Assembly (NCBI GenBank): GCA_964409645.1 | Contig: CAYPEK010000138.1 | Span: 1-9,784 of the forward strand | Reading direction: 5' to 3' | DNA from: CAYPEK01 sp964409645 | Lineage (GTDB): Bacteria > UBP15 > UBA6099 | Length of the DNA stretch: 9,784 bases | In this document: positions 1-5,926 of the stretch, in pieces | Numbering within the stretch: the stretch's first letter is position 1 | Layout: each line of letters starts with the position of its first letter | Notes under the pieces: generated by a model | Told to the model about the DNA's origin: nothing | The model's input: only the letters and a program-made list of their open reading frames with translations | Databases searched by the model: none | Made by a program: the position numbers and the translations under genes

Positions 1-2
1 AT

Positions 3-344
3 GCGGACCCGCGTGTGACGGCGGTGGGCCGCGTTCTGCGGCGGCTCAAGATCGACGAAACGCCGCAAATCATCAATGTGCTGAAAGGCGAAATGAGCCT
101 CGTGGGGCCGCGGCCGGAGCGGCCGGAGTTCGTCGAGCAGTTTGAAAAGGCTTACCCGGCGTACACGCATAGGAAGCAAGTGCTTCCGGGCATGACGGGC
201 CTCGCGCAGGTGAATGGCCGCTACGAAACGGACCCGTCGCTTAAGCTGAAATACGATCTGACTTACATTTACAACTACAAACCCCGCATGGACCTTGCGA
301 TCATTTACCAGACGTTCCAGTTCATCATGCGGGAGAACATCTGA
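3..344 (+). CDS. Bacterial sugar transferase, C-terminal part (5' end outside window)
   Basis: The reading frame is open from the first bases (A-D-P-R-V-T before the first internal GTG), so this is the tail of a gene that begins upstream. About 113 residues are visible. They carry the hallmarks of the polyprenyl-phosphate hexose-1-phosphate transferase family (WcaJ, PglC, EpsL type): DPRVTAVGRVLRRLKIDE-TPQ, then the GEMSLVGPRPE block, then LPGMTGLAQVNGR, then the KLKYDLTYIYNY segment and a hydrophobic end. Members of this family attach the first sugar phosphate to undecaprenyl phosphate at the cytoplasmic face of the inner membrane, starting O-antigen, capsule or exopolysaccharide synthesis. 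The catalytic Asp-Glu pair and N-terminal membrane part would lie upstream, so the sugar cannot be inferred. The stop is 23 bases before the glycerate kinase start, consistent with co-transcription. The family call is secure; the exact role is not. Confidence 0.93.
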   Translation, partial: ADPRVTAVGRVLRRLKIDETPQIINVLKGEMSLVGPRPERPEFVEQFEKAYPAYTHRKQVLPGMTGLAQVNGRYETDPSLKLKYDLTYIYNYKPRMDLAIIYQTFQFIMRENI

Positions 345-355
345 CGGGAATGCGC

Positions 356-360
356 GGAGG
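356..360 (+). promoter_or_regulatory. Ribosome binding site that fixes the glycerate kinase start
   Basis: GGAGG lies seven bases upstream of the ATG at 368. An in-frame ATG at 350 would put this Shine-Dalgarno inside the gene and add six residues (MRGGKQ) that do not belong to the family's usual N-terminus. The start at 368 gives MRIVVASNPFKGSMS, which matches how glycerate kinases begin. Confidence 0.8.
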
Positions 361-367
361 GAAACAG

Positions 368-1498
368 ATGAGGATAGTGGTGGCGTCGAACCCGTTCAAG
401 GGAAGTATGAGCGGGATAGAGGTTGCGGAGAGGATCGAGGCGGGGCTGAAAGCGGGCCTCGGCCGGGTGACGGTGGACAAAGCCCCGATCGCCGACGGCG
501 GCGATGGGACGCTGGATACGGTCGCGGCGGGCGTGAAATCGAAACGTGTTTTCAAGAAAGTGCCCGATCCGCTGGGACGGAGCATAAAGGCGGATTATCT
601 GCTGATCGACGACGGACGCGCGGCGGTTGTGGAGATGGCGCGGGCCTCCGGCCTTGTTTTGCTGAAAAGCAAAGAACGCAACCCGGAGAAGACGACGTCG
701 TACGGGACGGGCGAATTGATCCGCGACGCGCTGGACCGGGGCGTGGAAAGGGTCCTCGTCGGGATCGGCGGGAGCGCGACGAACGACGGCGGCTCCGGGA
801 TCGCGGCGGCGCTCGGATGGCGGTTCCTCGGGAAGGACGGCAAACCGGTGAAGCCGTGCGGCGGCGAGCTCGGCAAGGTTGTGAATGTCGATGCGCGCGG
901 GGTCCATCCGCGGCTGAAGGATGTCGAAATAATAGTGGCGTCGGATGTGACGAATCCGCTGCTTGGGCCGCGCGGCGCGGCGGCGGTGTACTCGCCGCAG
1001 AAGGGCGCGTCGCCGCAGCAGGTGAAACGGCTCGAAGCGGGGCTCAAGAGCTTCGCGGAAGCGGTGGAAGCGGCGCTCGGGCGCAGGCTGCGGGACAAGC
1101 CGGGCGCGGGCGCGGCGGGCGGCGCGGGTTACGGGCTGTCCATGTTTCTCGGCGCGAAGATCAGGTCCGGCATTTCGATGATGATAGATATTACGCGGCT
1201 CGAAGAGCGCGTGAAGAATAGCGACCTCGTAATCACGGGCGAGGGGCGTATGGATTCGCAGTCGGCGGAGGGCAAGGCGCCGTTCGGCGTGCTGAAGCTG
1301 GCAAAGAAATACCGAGTGCCGGTGATCGCGTTCTGCGGCGGCGTCGAGGAAGAAGAGAACCTGCGCAAGGCGGGCTTCACGGCGGTGATCCCGATAGCGG
1401 ACCGGCCTATGCCGCTCGAAACGGCGATCTCGGAGGGCGGCGTGCTGCTGGAGCGCGCGGCGCGACGGACTGCATGGCTGATCCGCGATCTCACGTGA
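368..1498 (+). CDS. Glycerate 2-kinase (GarK/GlxK family)
   Basis: The product is a 376-residue cytoplasmic enzyme predicted to phosphorylate D-glycerate with ATP, giving 2-phosphoglycerate that enters lower glycolysis. The length is normal for the family. Recognisable blocks in order are N-P-F-K-G at residues 8-12, IADGGDGT at 41-48, the SYGTGEL segment near 111-117, GIGGSATNDGG at 132-142, SDVTNPLLGPRGAA at 192-205, TGEGRMDSQS at 290-299 and GK-P at 302-305. All are conserved in the GarK/GlxK type of glycerate kinase; this is not the unrelated GckA/GlyK type. The gene sits 23 bases after a sugar transferase and 21 before a glycosyltransferase, an odd place for a central-carbon enzyme. Nothing in the sequence links it to glycoconjugate chemistry, so the neighbourhood may simply be a housekeeping operon. 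Third positions are strongly G/C. No damage is visible. Confidence 0.95.
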   Translation: MRIVVASNPFKGSMSGIEVAERIEAGLKAGLGRVTVDKAPIADGGDGTLDTVAAGVKSKRVFKKVPDPLGRSIKADYLLIDDGRAAVVEMARASGLVLLKSKERNPEKTTSYGTGELIRDALDRGVERVLVGIGGSATNDGGSGIAAALGWRFLGKDGKPVKPCGGELGKVVNVDARGVHPRLKDVEIIVASDVTNPLLGPRGAAAVYSPQKGASPQQVKRLEAGLKSFAEAVEAALGRRLRDKPGAGAAGGAGYGLSMFLGAKIRSGISMMIDITRLEERVKNSDLVITGEGRMDSQSAEGKAPFGVLKLAKKYRVPVIAFCGGVEEEENLRKAGFTAVIPIADRPMPLETAISEGGVLLERAARRTAWLIRDLT

Positions 1499-1519
1499 CG
1501 CGCGCGGGAAAGGTTGCTG

Positions 1520-2251
1520 ATGGGTGACACAATCGTCGTGCTGCCGACGTACAACGAGCGGGGTAACATAGCCGCGGTTGTTCGGGGCGTGCTCGTGCAG
1601 AGTGACCGGTACGAGGCGCTTGTTGTGGACGACGGTTCGCCGGACGGGACGGCGGACGAGGTGAGGAAGGAATTCGCGGGCGAACCGAGGGTGCATCTGG
1701 TGGTGCGCGAGGGCCCGCGGGGGCGTGGTCTGGCGGGAGCGGAAGGTTTCCGCCGGGCGCTCGAAGGAGGCTACGCTTACATATTCGAGATGGACGCCGA
1801 CGGCTCGCACGACCCGGCGGTGCTCCCGTCGCTGACGGCGGCGCTGGGGCGGGCGGATGTGGCGATCGCGTCGCGGCTCGTGCCGGGCGGCGGCGAGGAA
1901 GGGCGTGGCGCGGTGCGCCGATGGATCACGTCGGCGGCGAACGCCTATCTGCGCGCGGTGCTCGGCCTGAAGGTACGCGACTGCACGACGGGCTACCGGG
2001 GTTTTCGGCGCGCGACGCTCGAAGCGGTTCCGTGGGAGCGCGTGCGATGCGTAGGACCGGCGATTGTGCAGGAGGTCCTGTACGCGGTGTCGGCGCGCGG
2101 GTTCAGCGCGGAGGAAGTGCCGTTCATGTTCCGCGAGCGGAACTGGGGCGAGTCCAAGCTGAACGTGAAGCTGCTTCTGGCCGGATTGATTGAGGCCTTG
2201 CGGATCAGAAAAAGAATGCGGCCGGCGCCCGGAGATGTAATGAAGGGATAA
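1520..2251 (+). CDS. Polyprenol-phosphate mannosyltransferase-like GT2 glycosyltransferase
   Basis: The 243-residue soluble GT-A glycosyltransferase resembles dolichol/polyprenol monophosphate mannose synthase (DPM1, Ppm1), which moves mannose from GDP-mannose to a lipid phosphate carrier on the cytoplasmic side of the membrane. Visible motifs are VVLPTYNERGNI at residues 6-17, VVDDGSPDGTADEV at 35-48, the DxD-containing EMDADGSHDP at 90-99, DCTTGYRGFRR at 154-164, and R-E-R-N-W-G-E-S-K-L-N at 205-214, equivalent to the RGESK block of the family. There is no C-terminal GtrA-like or other membrane extension, so it is the short catalytic-only form. The ATG at 1520 is chosen over an in-frame TTG at 1514 because AAGG at 1510-1513 is well spaced for the ATG. 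Donor and acceptor are inferred from the family; related enzymes use glucose or other sugars. It probably supplies a lipid-linked sugar for envelope glycans or protein glycosylation. Confidence 0.88.
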   Translation: MGDTIVVLPTYNERGNIAAVVRGVLVQSDRYEALVVDDGSPDGTADEVRKEFAGEPRVHLVVREGPRGRGLAGAEGFRRALEGGYAYIFEMDADGSHDPAVLPSLTAALGRADVAIASRLVPGGGEEGRGAVRRWITSAANAYLRAVLGLKVRDCTTGYRGFRRATLEAVPWERVRCVGPAIVQEVLYAVSARGFSAEEVPFMFRERNWGESKLNVKLLLAGLIEALRIRKRMRPAPGDVMKG

Positions 2252-2263
2252 TTGACGGGAACG

Positions 2264-2896
2264 ATGAAAAAGTTGTTGGGGAAAATATTCAGCGCGGCGA
2301 TTGTGCCGGTTGTGGTGGTCGGTCTTGCGGCGGCGACGTTCGTGCTGGTGATCGCGCCGCACAGAAGGTCGCTGACAAACAGCGAGATAAAACGCAGGGC
2401 GGCGCAGGAGTTGAAGGTTGCAAAAGAGAATAAGGATCCCGGCCTGCTGAACATCAATGTGGACAGGCCGGAGATTTCGCATCTCGTGGACGGACAGGTT
2501 GTATGGACAGTGGGCGCGAAGACAGTTAAGTCGGATATGAAAACAGGCGAGACGAAGCTTTACGGGACGAGCGGGATTTTCGTGAGAGAAGGCGACAGCG
2601 GGCTCGAATTCAGCAGTCCGCTCACGGTTTACAACACGAAGACGAAGAAAGTTAATGTGAAGGGCGGCGTAAAAGGCCGTCTGGTGCCGGAAGGAGACTC
2701 GCTGACGGCGAAGACGATCGCATGGGACGAGAAGGACGGAATGATAACCGTGGAGAGAGTGAAGGTTGCGGTTGGTGACGCGACGGCGAGCGCGGGCCGG
2801 ATGGAACTCGACCCGAAAAAGAAAAAAGTGAAGCTGAGCGGCGGGGTAAAAATCGAAGTTCCTTTCAACCCGCAGGGCGATAAAAAGGCGGAATAA
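2264..2896 (+). CDS. lptC: LptC-like LPS-export bitopic membrane protein
   Basis: The 210-residue protein has a short basic start (MKKLLGK), one hydrophobic helix at about residues 8-30, and a periplasmic beta-rich region at about 55-205. The latter follows the LptC/OstA-like jellyroll pattern: D-G-Q-V-V-W-T-V-G-A-K, then alternating strands ending in repeats of the type 'K-x-V-x-V-x-G-G-V-K', twice (about 129-137 and 192-199). LptC anchors to the LptBFG transporter and hands lipopolysaccharide to LptA in the periplasm. E. coli LptC is 191 residues, so the size fits. An in-frame TTG at 2252, right after the preceding stop, could add four residues, but the ATG gives a cleaner signal anchor; neither has a strong ribosome binding site. 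lptA and lptB, the usual partners, are not next to it. A general LptA/LptC-like fold is safer than exact function, as these families diverge strongly. Confidence 0.7.
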   Translation: MKKLLGKIFSAAIVPVVVVGLAAATFVLVIAPHRRSLTNSEIKRRAAQELKVAKENKDPGLLNINVDRPEISHLVDGQVVWTVGAKTVKSDMKTGETKLYGTSGIFVREGDSGLEFSSPLTVYNTKTKKVNVKGGVKGRLVPEGDSLTAKTIAWDEKDGMITVERVKVAVGDATASAGRMELDPKKKKVKLSGGVKIEVPFNPQGDKKAE

Positions 2897-2897
2897 G

Positions 2898-3770
2898 TTG
2901 GCGCGCACTTGCAAGAGACATCCCGATCGTGAGGCGTCCGGTTTTTGCGTGAAGTGCGGGGCGCCGGTTTGTTCAGACTGTGAAAAATTTTACAACGGGC
3001 GTCCGTATTGTTCTGAATGCATGGTGAACAGGCTCGAGGCTGAGGCGATGGAGCGTCGCGCCGCTACTGCTGCCGCTGAGGCGGCAAAGCTCGAAGAACT
3101 GGAGAAGAAGAAGATAACGCCGGAGAAGGTTGTGGTTGCGATTAAGTCGCTGCCCGCGCGGAGGGAAGAGATAGGCAGGCAGATGGGCGGCGCGCTGCCG
3201 AAAGTGCCTAAGGAGATACGTCGGATCGTCGCGCGTGTGCTGGACCTCGCGATTGTCGTGTTTGTTTCGCTGCCGGTTGCGTTGCTGATACGCGCCGCAA
3301 CGTACTCCGGGATGCGCGAGGTGGGCGGCATGGGGATAACGGTGAGCACGTATCTCGCTTTCATGCTGGTGGGCGCGGTGTATTTCATCTACCTCGAATG
3401 GAAGTTCTGTACGACGGCCGGGAAGAAGCTGATGAAATTGAAAACGATTCGGTACGGCGGCGACGGTGCGGGACTGACGTTCCCGTCGTCGTTCTGGCGC
3501 TGGATTGGGTTTCTCGCGGCGGGCTGCTGGGCTTACGGCGGTTTCTGGGTTGTGTCGAAGACGCTGCATTTCGTAGGTTTCGCACTGAAACCGAAGGCGT
3601 CGTTAATAGCGGTGACGGGGTCGGTTATACTGGTTGCCATCTGCTCGCTCGGCCTTTTGATTACGTTTATAGGAAAGTACAAGAGAGGTTTTCACGATTT
3701 GCTCGCACGTAGTATAGTCGTGGACGAAACATATATGGAAAGAGGTAAAAAAAGTGAAAGTGAAAGTTGA
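2898..3770 (+). CDS. RDD-family membrane protein with N-terminal B-box-like zinc finger
   Basis: This is a 290-residue protein in three parts. Residues 5-41 carry eight potential zinc ligands in the order C5, H8, C17, C20, C25, C28, C38, C41, the cross-brace spacing of a B-box-type finger. Residues 43-77 are Ala/Glu/Lys-rich and probably helical. Residues 108-277 are an RDD domain: R-V-L-D at 113-116, hydrophobic segments near 116-133, 150-167, 203-220 and 237-258, the T-A-G-K-K-L-M-K-L-K block at 173-182, and the terminal G-F-H-D-L-L-A-R-S-I-V-V motif at 264-275. RDD proteins are polytopic inner-membrane proteins of mostly unknown role, with some linked to ion or solute transport. The TTG start lies two bases after the lptC stop, with AAGGCGG at 2885-2891 as ribosome binding site. 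It is supported because the next Met (residue 42) would remove every zinc ligand. The end overlaps lysA by 17 bases. Function unknown. Confidence 0.88.
   Translation: MARTCKRHPDREASGFCVKCGAPVCSDCEKFYNGRPYCSECMVNRLEAEAMERRAATAAAEAAKLEELEKKKITPEKVVVAIKSLPARREEIGRQMGGALPKVPKEIRRIVARVLDLAIVVFVSLPVALLIRAATYSGMREVGGMGITVSTYLAFMLVGAVYFIYLEWKFCTTAGKKLMKLKTIRYGGDGAGLTFPSSFWRWIGFLAAGCWAYGGFWVVSKTLHFVGFALKPKASLIAVTGSVILVAICSLGLLITFIGKYKRGFHDLLARSIVVDETYMERGKKSESES
3741..3746 (+). promoter_or_regulatory. Ribosome binding site for lysA inside the RDD gene
   Basis: AGAGGT is followed by a run of exactly seven A residues (3747-3753) and then the GTG start at 3754. The site lies within the last codons of the upstream RDD gene, so ribosomes finishing that gene would pass over it; translational coupling is likely. 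It supports the GTG start, as no ATG is available near the expected N-terminus. Confidence 0.7.
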
Positions 3771-5097
3771 GAAATACCCTGCGGCGGAGATAAGGAACGG
3801 AAAGCTTTGGTTCGGCGGCGCGGACGTCGCGAAACTGGCGGGCGAGTTCGGGACGCCGTTGTACGTTTTCGACGAGGACACATTCCGCGGAAACTGCCGC
3901 GCGTACCGCGAAGCGTTTTCAAGCCGTTATCCGGACACGATGGTGTTCTACGCGAGTAAGGCTAACACAATGAGCGCGGCGATGGCGCTTGCGCTGGCCG
4001 AGGGGCTCGGCATAGATGTGTCGAGCGCAGGCGAACTCGAAGGAGCGCTGAAGGCCGGCGCATCACCTGAGAAGCTGATTTATCACGGCAATTATAAGAA
4101 GGCGGAAGAGCTCGAGCGCGCGCTGAAGGTTGGAGTCGGCAGGATCGTTCTGGATTCGGCGTACGAGGCGGAGATGCTCGACAACATCGCCGGCAGAATG
4201 AGGAAGAAAGCGCAGGTTATGCTGCGTGTGACGCCGGGGATCGATGCGCACGTACACGAGATGGTGCAGGTTGGCAAACTCGATTCGAAATTCGGAGTGC
4301 CGCTGGTCGGAGGCGCGGCCGCGGAACTGATAGGTGTGATTCTGAAAAAGAAGAACCTCGATTTTACGGGGATACATTTCCACATCGGGTCGCAGATACT
4401 CGACGCCGACCCGTACGAACTCGCGGTGAAGCGTGCAGTGGCTTTCATGGCGGAGTTGCGCAAAAGATACGATTATGAAACGAGCGACCTCGACATCGGC
4501 GGCGGTTTCCCCGTGAGGTACGACTCGAAACAGACACTGCCGCCCGCAGACAAATTCGCTGCGCCCGTGGTAGCGGCGCTCAAGGCGGAACTCAGATCGG
4601 CCGGACTCGCGGAGCCGCGCCTGATGCTCGAACCGGGCCGCTCGCTCGCGGGGCCCGCGGGTATGACGCTTTACACGGTGGGGCCGGTGAAAGTCATTCC
4701 CGGAGTAAGGAATTACGTGGCGGTGGACGGCGGGCTTTCGGACAACCCGAGGCCGGGCCTTTACGGCTCTTTGTACGAGGCGGTGATAGCGAACCGGCAG
4801 ACAGCGAAAAAGGGGCTGAAGAAATACAGAGTCAGCGGCAGGCACTGCGAGACGGATACGCTGATACCGGAGATCGAACTTGCCGACCCGAAACCCGGCG
4901 ACGTGCTGGCCGTGTTCACGACGGGCGCGTACAACTACTCGATGTCCGGAAACTACAACAAGTTCATGAGGCCGGCGACGGTGCTGCTCAGGGGCGGGAA
5001 GCCGGAAGTGGTCGTCCGCAGGGAAACCGTGGCGGATTTGTACAAGTGTGAAAATCTTCCGTCGAGTGTGGCAAATGCCAAAAAGAAACGGAAATAA
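3754..5097 (+). CDS. lysA: Diaminopimelate decarboxylase
   Basis: The 447-residue, PLP-dependent fold-III decarboxylase catalyses meso-diaminopimelate to L-lysine plus CO2, the last step of lysine synthesis. Seen in order: the PLP-binding lysine in Y-A-S-K-A-N (Lys69), IDVSSAGELE at 87-96, the GIHFHIGSQ block at 206-214, the phosphate-binding DIGGGFP at 247-253, EPGRS at 293-297, the active-site Cys365 in G-R-H-C-E-T-D-T-L-I, and TTGAYNYSMSGNYN at 389-402. Length is slightly above the usual 415-430 because of a basic C-terminal tail (KKKRK). The cysteine block reads CETDT where many LysA proteins have CESGD, and the segment after YNKF is M-R-P rather than R-P-R-P. These look like subfamily differences, but related arginine/ornithine or carboxynorspermidine decarboxylases share this fold, so the substrate is family-inferred. 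The GTG start is backed by AGAGGT with seven-base spacing. It overlaps the RDD gene by 17 bases and the next gene by 23 or 50. Confidence 0.93.
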   Translation: MKVKVEKYPAAEIRNGKLWFGGADVAKLAGEFGTPLYVFDEDTFRGNCRAYREAFSSRYPDTMVFYASKANTMSAAMALALAEGLGIDVSSAGELEGALKAGASPEKLIYHGNYKKAEELERALKVGVGRIVLDSAYEAEMLDNIAGRMRKKAQVMLRVTPGIDAHVHEMVQVGKLDSKFGVPLVGGAAAELIGVILKKKNLDFTGIHFHIGSQILDADPYELAVKRAVAFMAELRKRYDYETSDLDIGGGFPVRYDSKQTLPPADKFAAPVVAALKAELRSAGLAEPRLMLEPGRSLAGPAGMTLYTVGPVKVIPGVRNYVAVDGGLSDNPRPGLYGSLYEAVIANRQTAKKGLKKYRVSGRHCETDTLIPEIELADPKPGDVLAVFTTGAYNYSMSGNYNKFMRPATVLLRGGKPEVVVRRETVADLYKCENLPSSVANAKKKRK

Positions 5098-5926
5098 GAA
5101 AACGGCTATTGCAGCGGCCTTATTCCGGGCGACAGTCGCGGCGGCCGTGATCGGCGCGTGTCTTTTCACCGGGGGCTGCGGTAAGAAATTACGATATGAT
5201 TTGCCGATAGGCAAGACGCTGCGTTACGGTTTTTTTTCGGACGCCGGACACAAGTACCTTGAGAACGGAGAAGAAAAAATCGAGCCGTATCCATTCTTTA
5301 ACAAAGGCATGGAGATGGAGATGAGCGTTGTCGATTACGGAGGCGGCGTTTATACATTGAACGTGACCGCGCTTGCTCCGGGTAAAAAAGTCAATCCGCT
5401 TCTCGGCAAGAAACTGGGGTTTGTAACGCTGCATGTCAAACCCGACGGGCAGATTACGGATATGACGGGGATGGGAGTTCCGTTCGAGATGAGGCTTATG
5501 CTGCCGCAGTTTTCTGGCGGAAGAGTCAAAATGAAAGGTACATGGATCGAACCGATCCGCAGCGATTTTCTTCTTATGAATAATGCAAAAGTCGGAGGTG
5601 GAGAGAATAAACCCGCGGACCTCACGCTGAAGCATACGTATCTGGGCCGCACGGTTCTGTCGGGAAGGCGATGTTATCATATTAAGGGAGAGGCGGAATA
5701 TAAGAAGAAAGAAGAGATCCCAAATAAGGAACAAAACATCACCGGAAATTTCGATTTCGAGTACACATACAGAGAGGATTTTTATTTTTCGGACGAAGGT
5801 TATCCGCTGCTGATGAAGGTTAAGGAAAATAAGGGGTTGGTGATAACGGATAGCGATACTAACGGAATTGTTTATTACGACAAGGAATACCTGAATCAAC
5901 AGGTGATAATGCTGAGGATGGAATGA
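5048..5926 (+). CDS. Unrecognised beta-rich lipoprotein
   Basis: The 292-residue product is not one I recognise. It has a lipoprotein signal: basic n-region (PKRNGNKK), a hydrophobic stretch near residues 20-41, and Thr-Gly-Gly-Cys with Cys44 as the probable lipidated residue. That predicts export by Sec and anchoring to the inner or outer membrane. The mature part (about 248 residues) is rich in Lys, Glu, Tyr and Gly, looks mostly beta, has no enzyme motif, and contains one further Cys (in GRRCYHIKGE, near residue 217). The layout, a GKTLRYGF strand at the start, a central strand-rich part, and an H-T-Y-L-G-R-T-V-L-S-G-R-R-C block late, recalls small DUF-type periplasmic lipoproteins, but I cannot name one. 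An ATG at 5075 would give a 283-residue form with the Cys at 35 and an equally good signal peptide; the start is undecided. It overlaps lysA, and its stop overlaps the next start as ATGA. The gene is more AT-rich than its neighbours. Confidence 0.82.
   Translation: MKIFRRVWQMPKRNGNKKTAIAAALFRATVAAAVIGACLFTGGCGKKLRYDLPIGKTLRYGFFSDAGHKYLENGEEKIEPYPFFNKGMEMEMSVVDYGGGVYTLNVTALAPGKKVNPLLGKKLGFVTLHVKPDGQITDMTGMGVPFEMRLMLPQFSGGRVKMKGTWIEPIRSDFLLMNNAKVGGGENKPADLTLKHTYLGRTVLSGRRCYHIKGEAEYKKKEEIPNKEQNITGNFDFEYTYREDFYFSDEGYPLLMKVKENKGLVITDSDTNGIVYYDKEYLNQQVIMLRME

Noticed and set aside
295..1221. 308-codon plus-strand frame overlapping the sugar transferase end and glycerate kinase
   Set aside because: Its translation is dominated by Arg and Gly from GC-rich codons read out of frame, and glycerate kinase in the other frame has full family motifs.
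305..2914. 869-codon open frame on the minus strand
   Set aside because: It lies wholly antisense to three convincing genes, is in codon register with them, and gives an Arg/His-rich, low-complexity translation with no domain. Codon bias explains it.
4063..5214. 383-codon open frame on the minus strand opposite lysA
   Set aside because: It is again in register with lysA codons, with an Arg/His-rich translation and no recognisable motif; a shadow of a clear gene.
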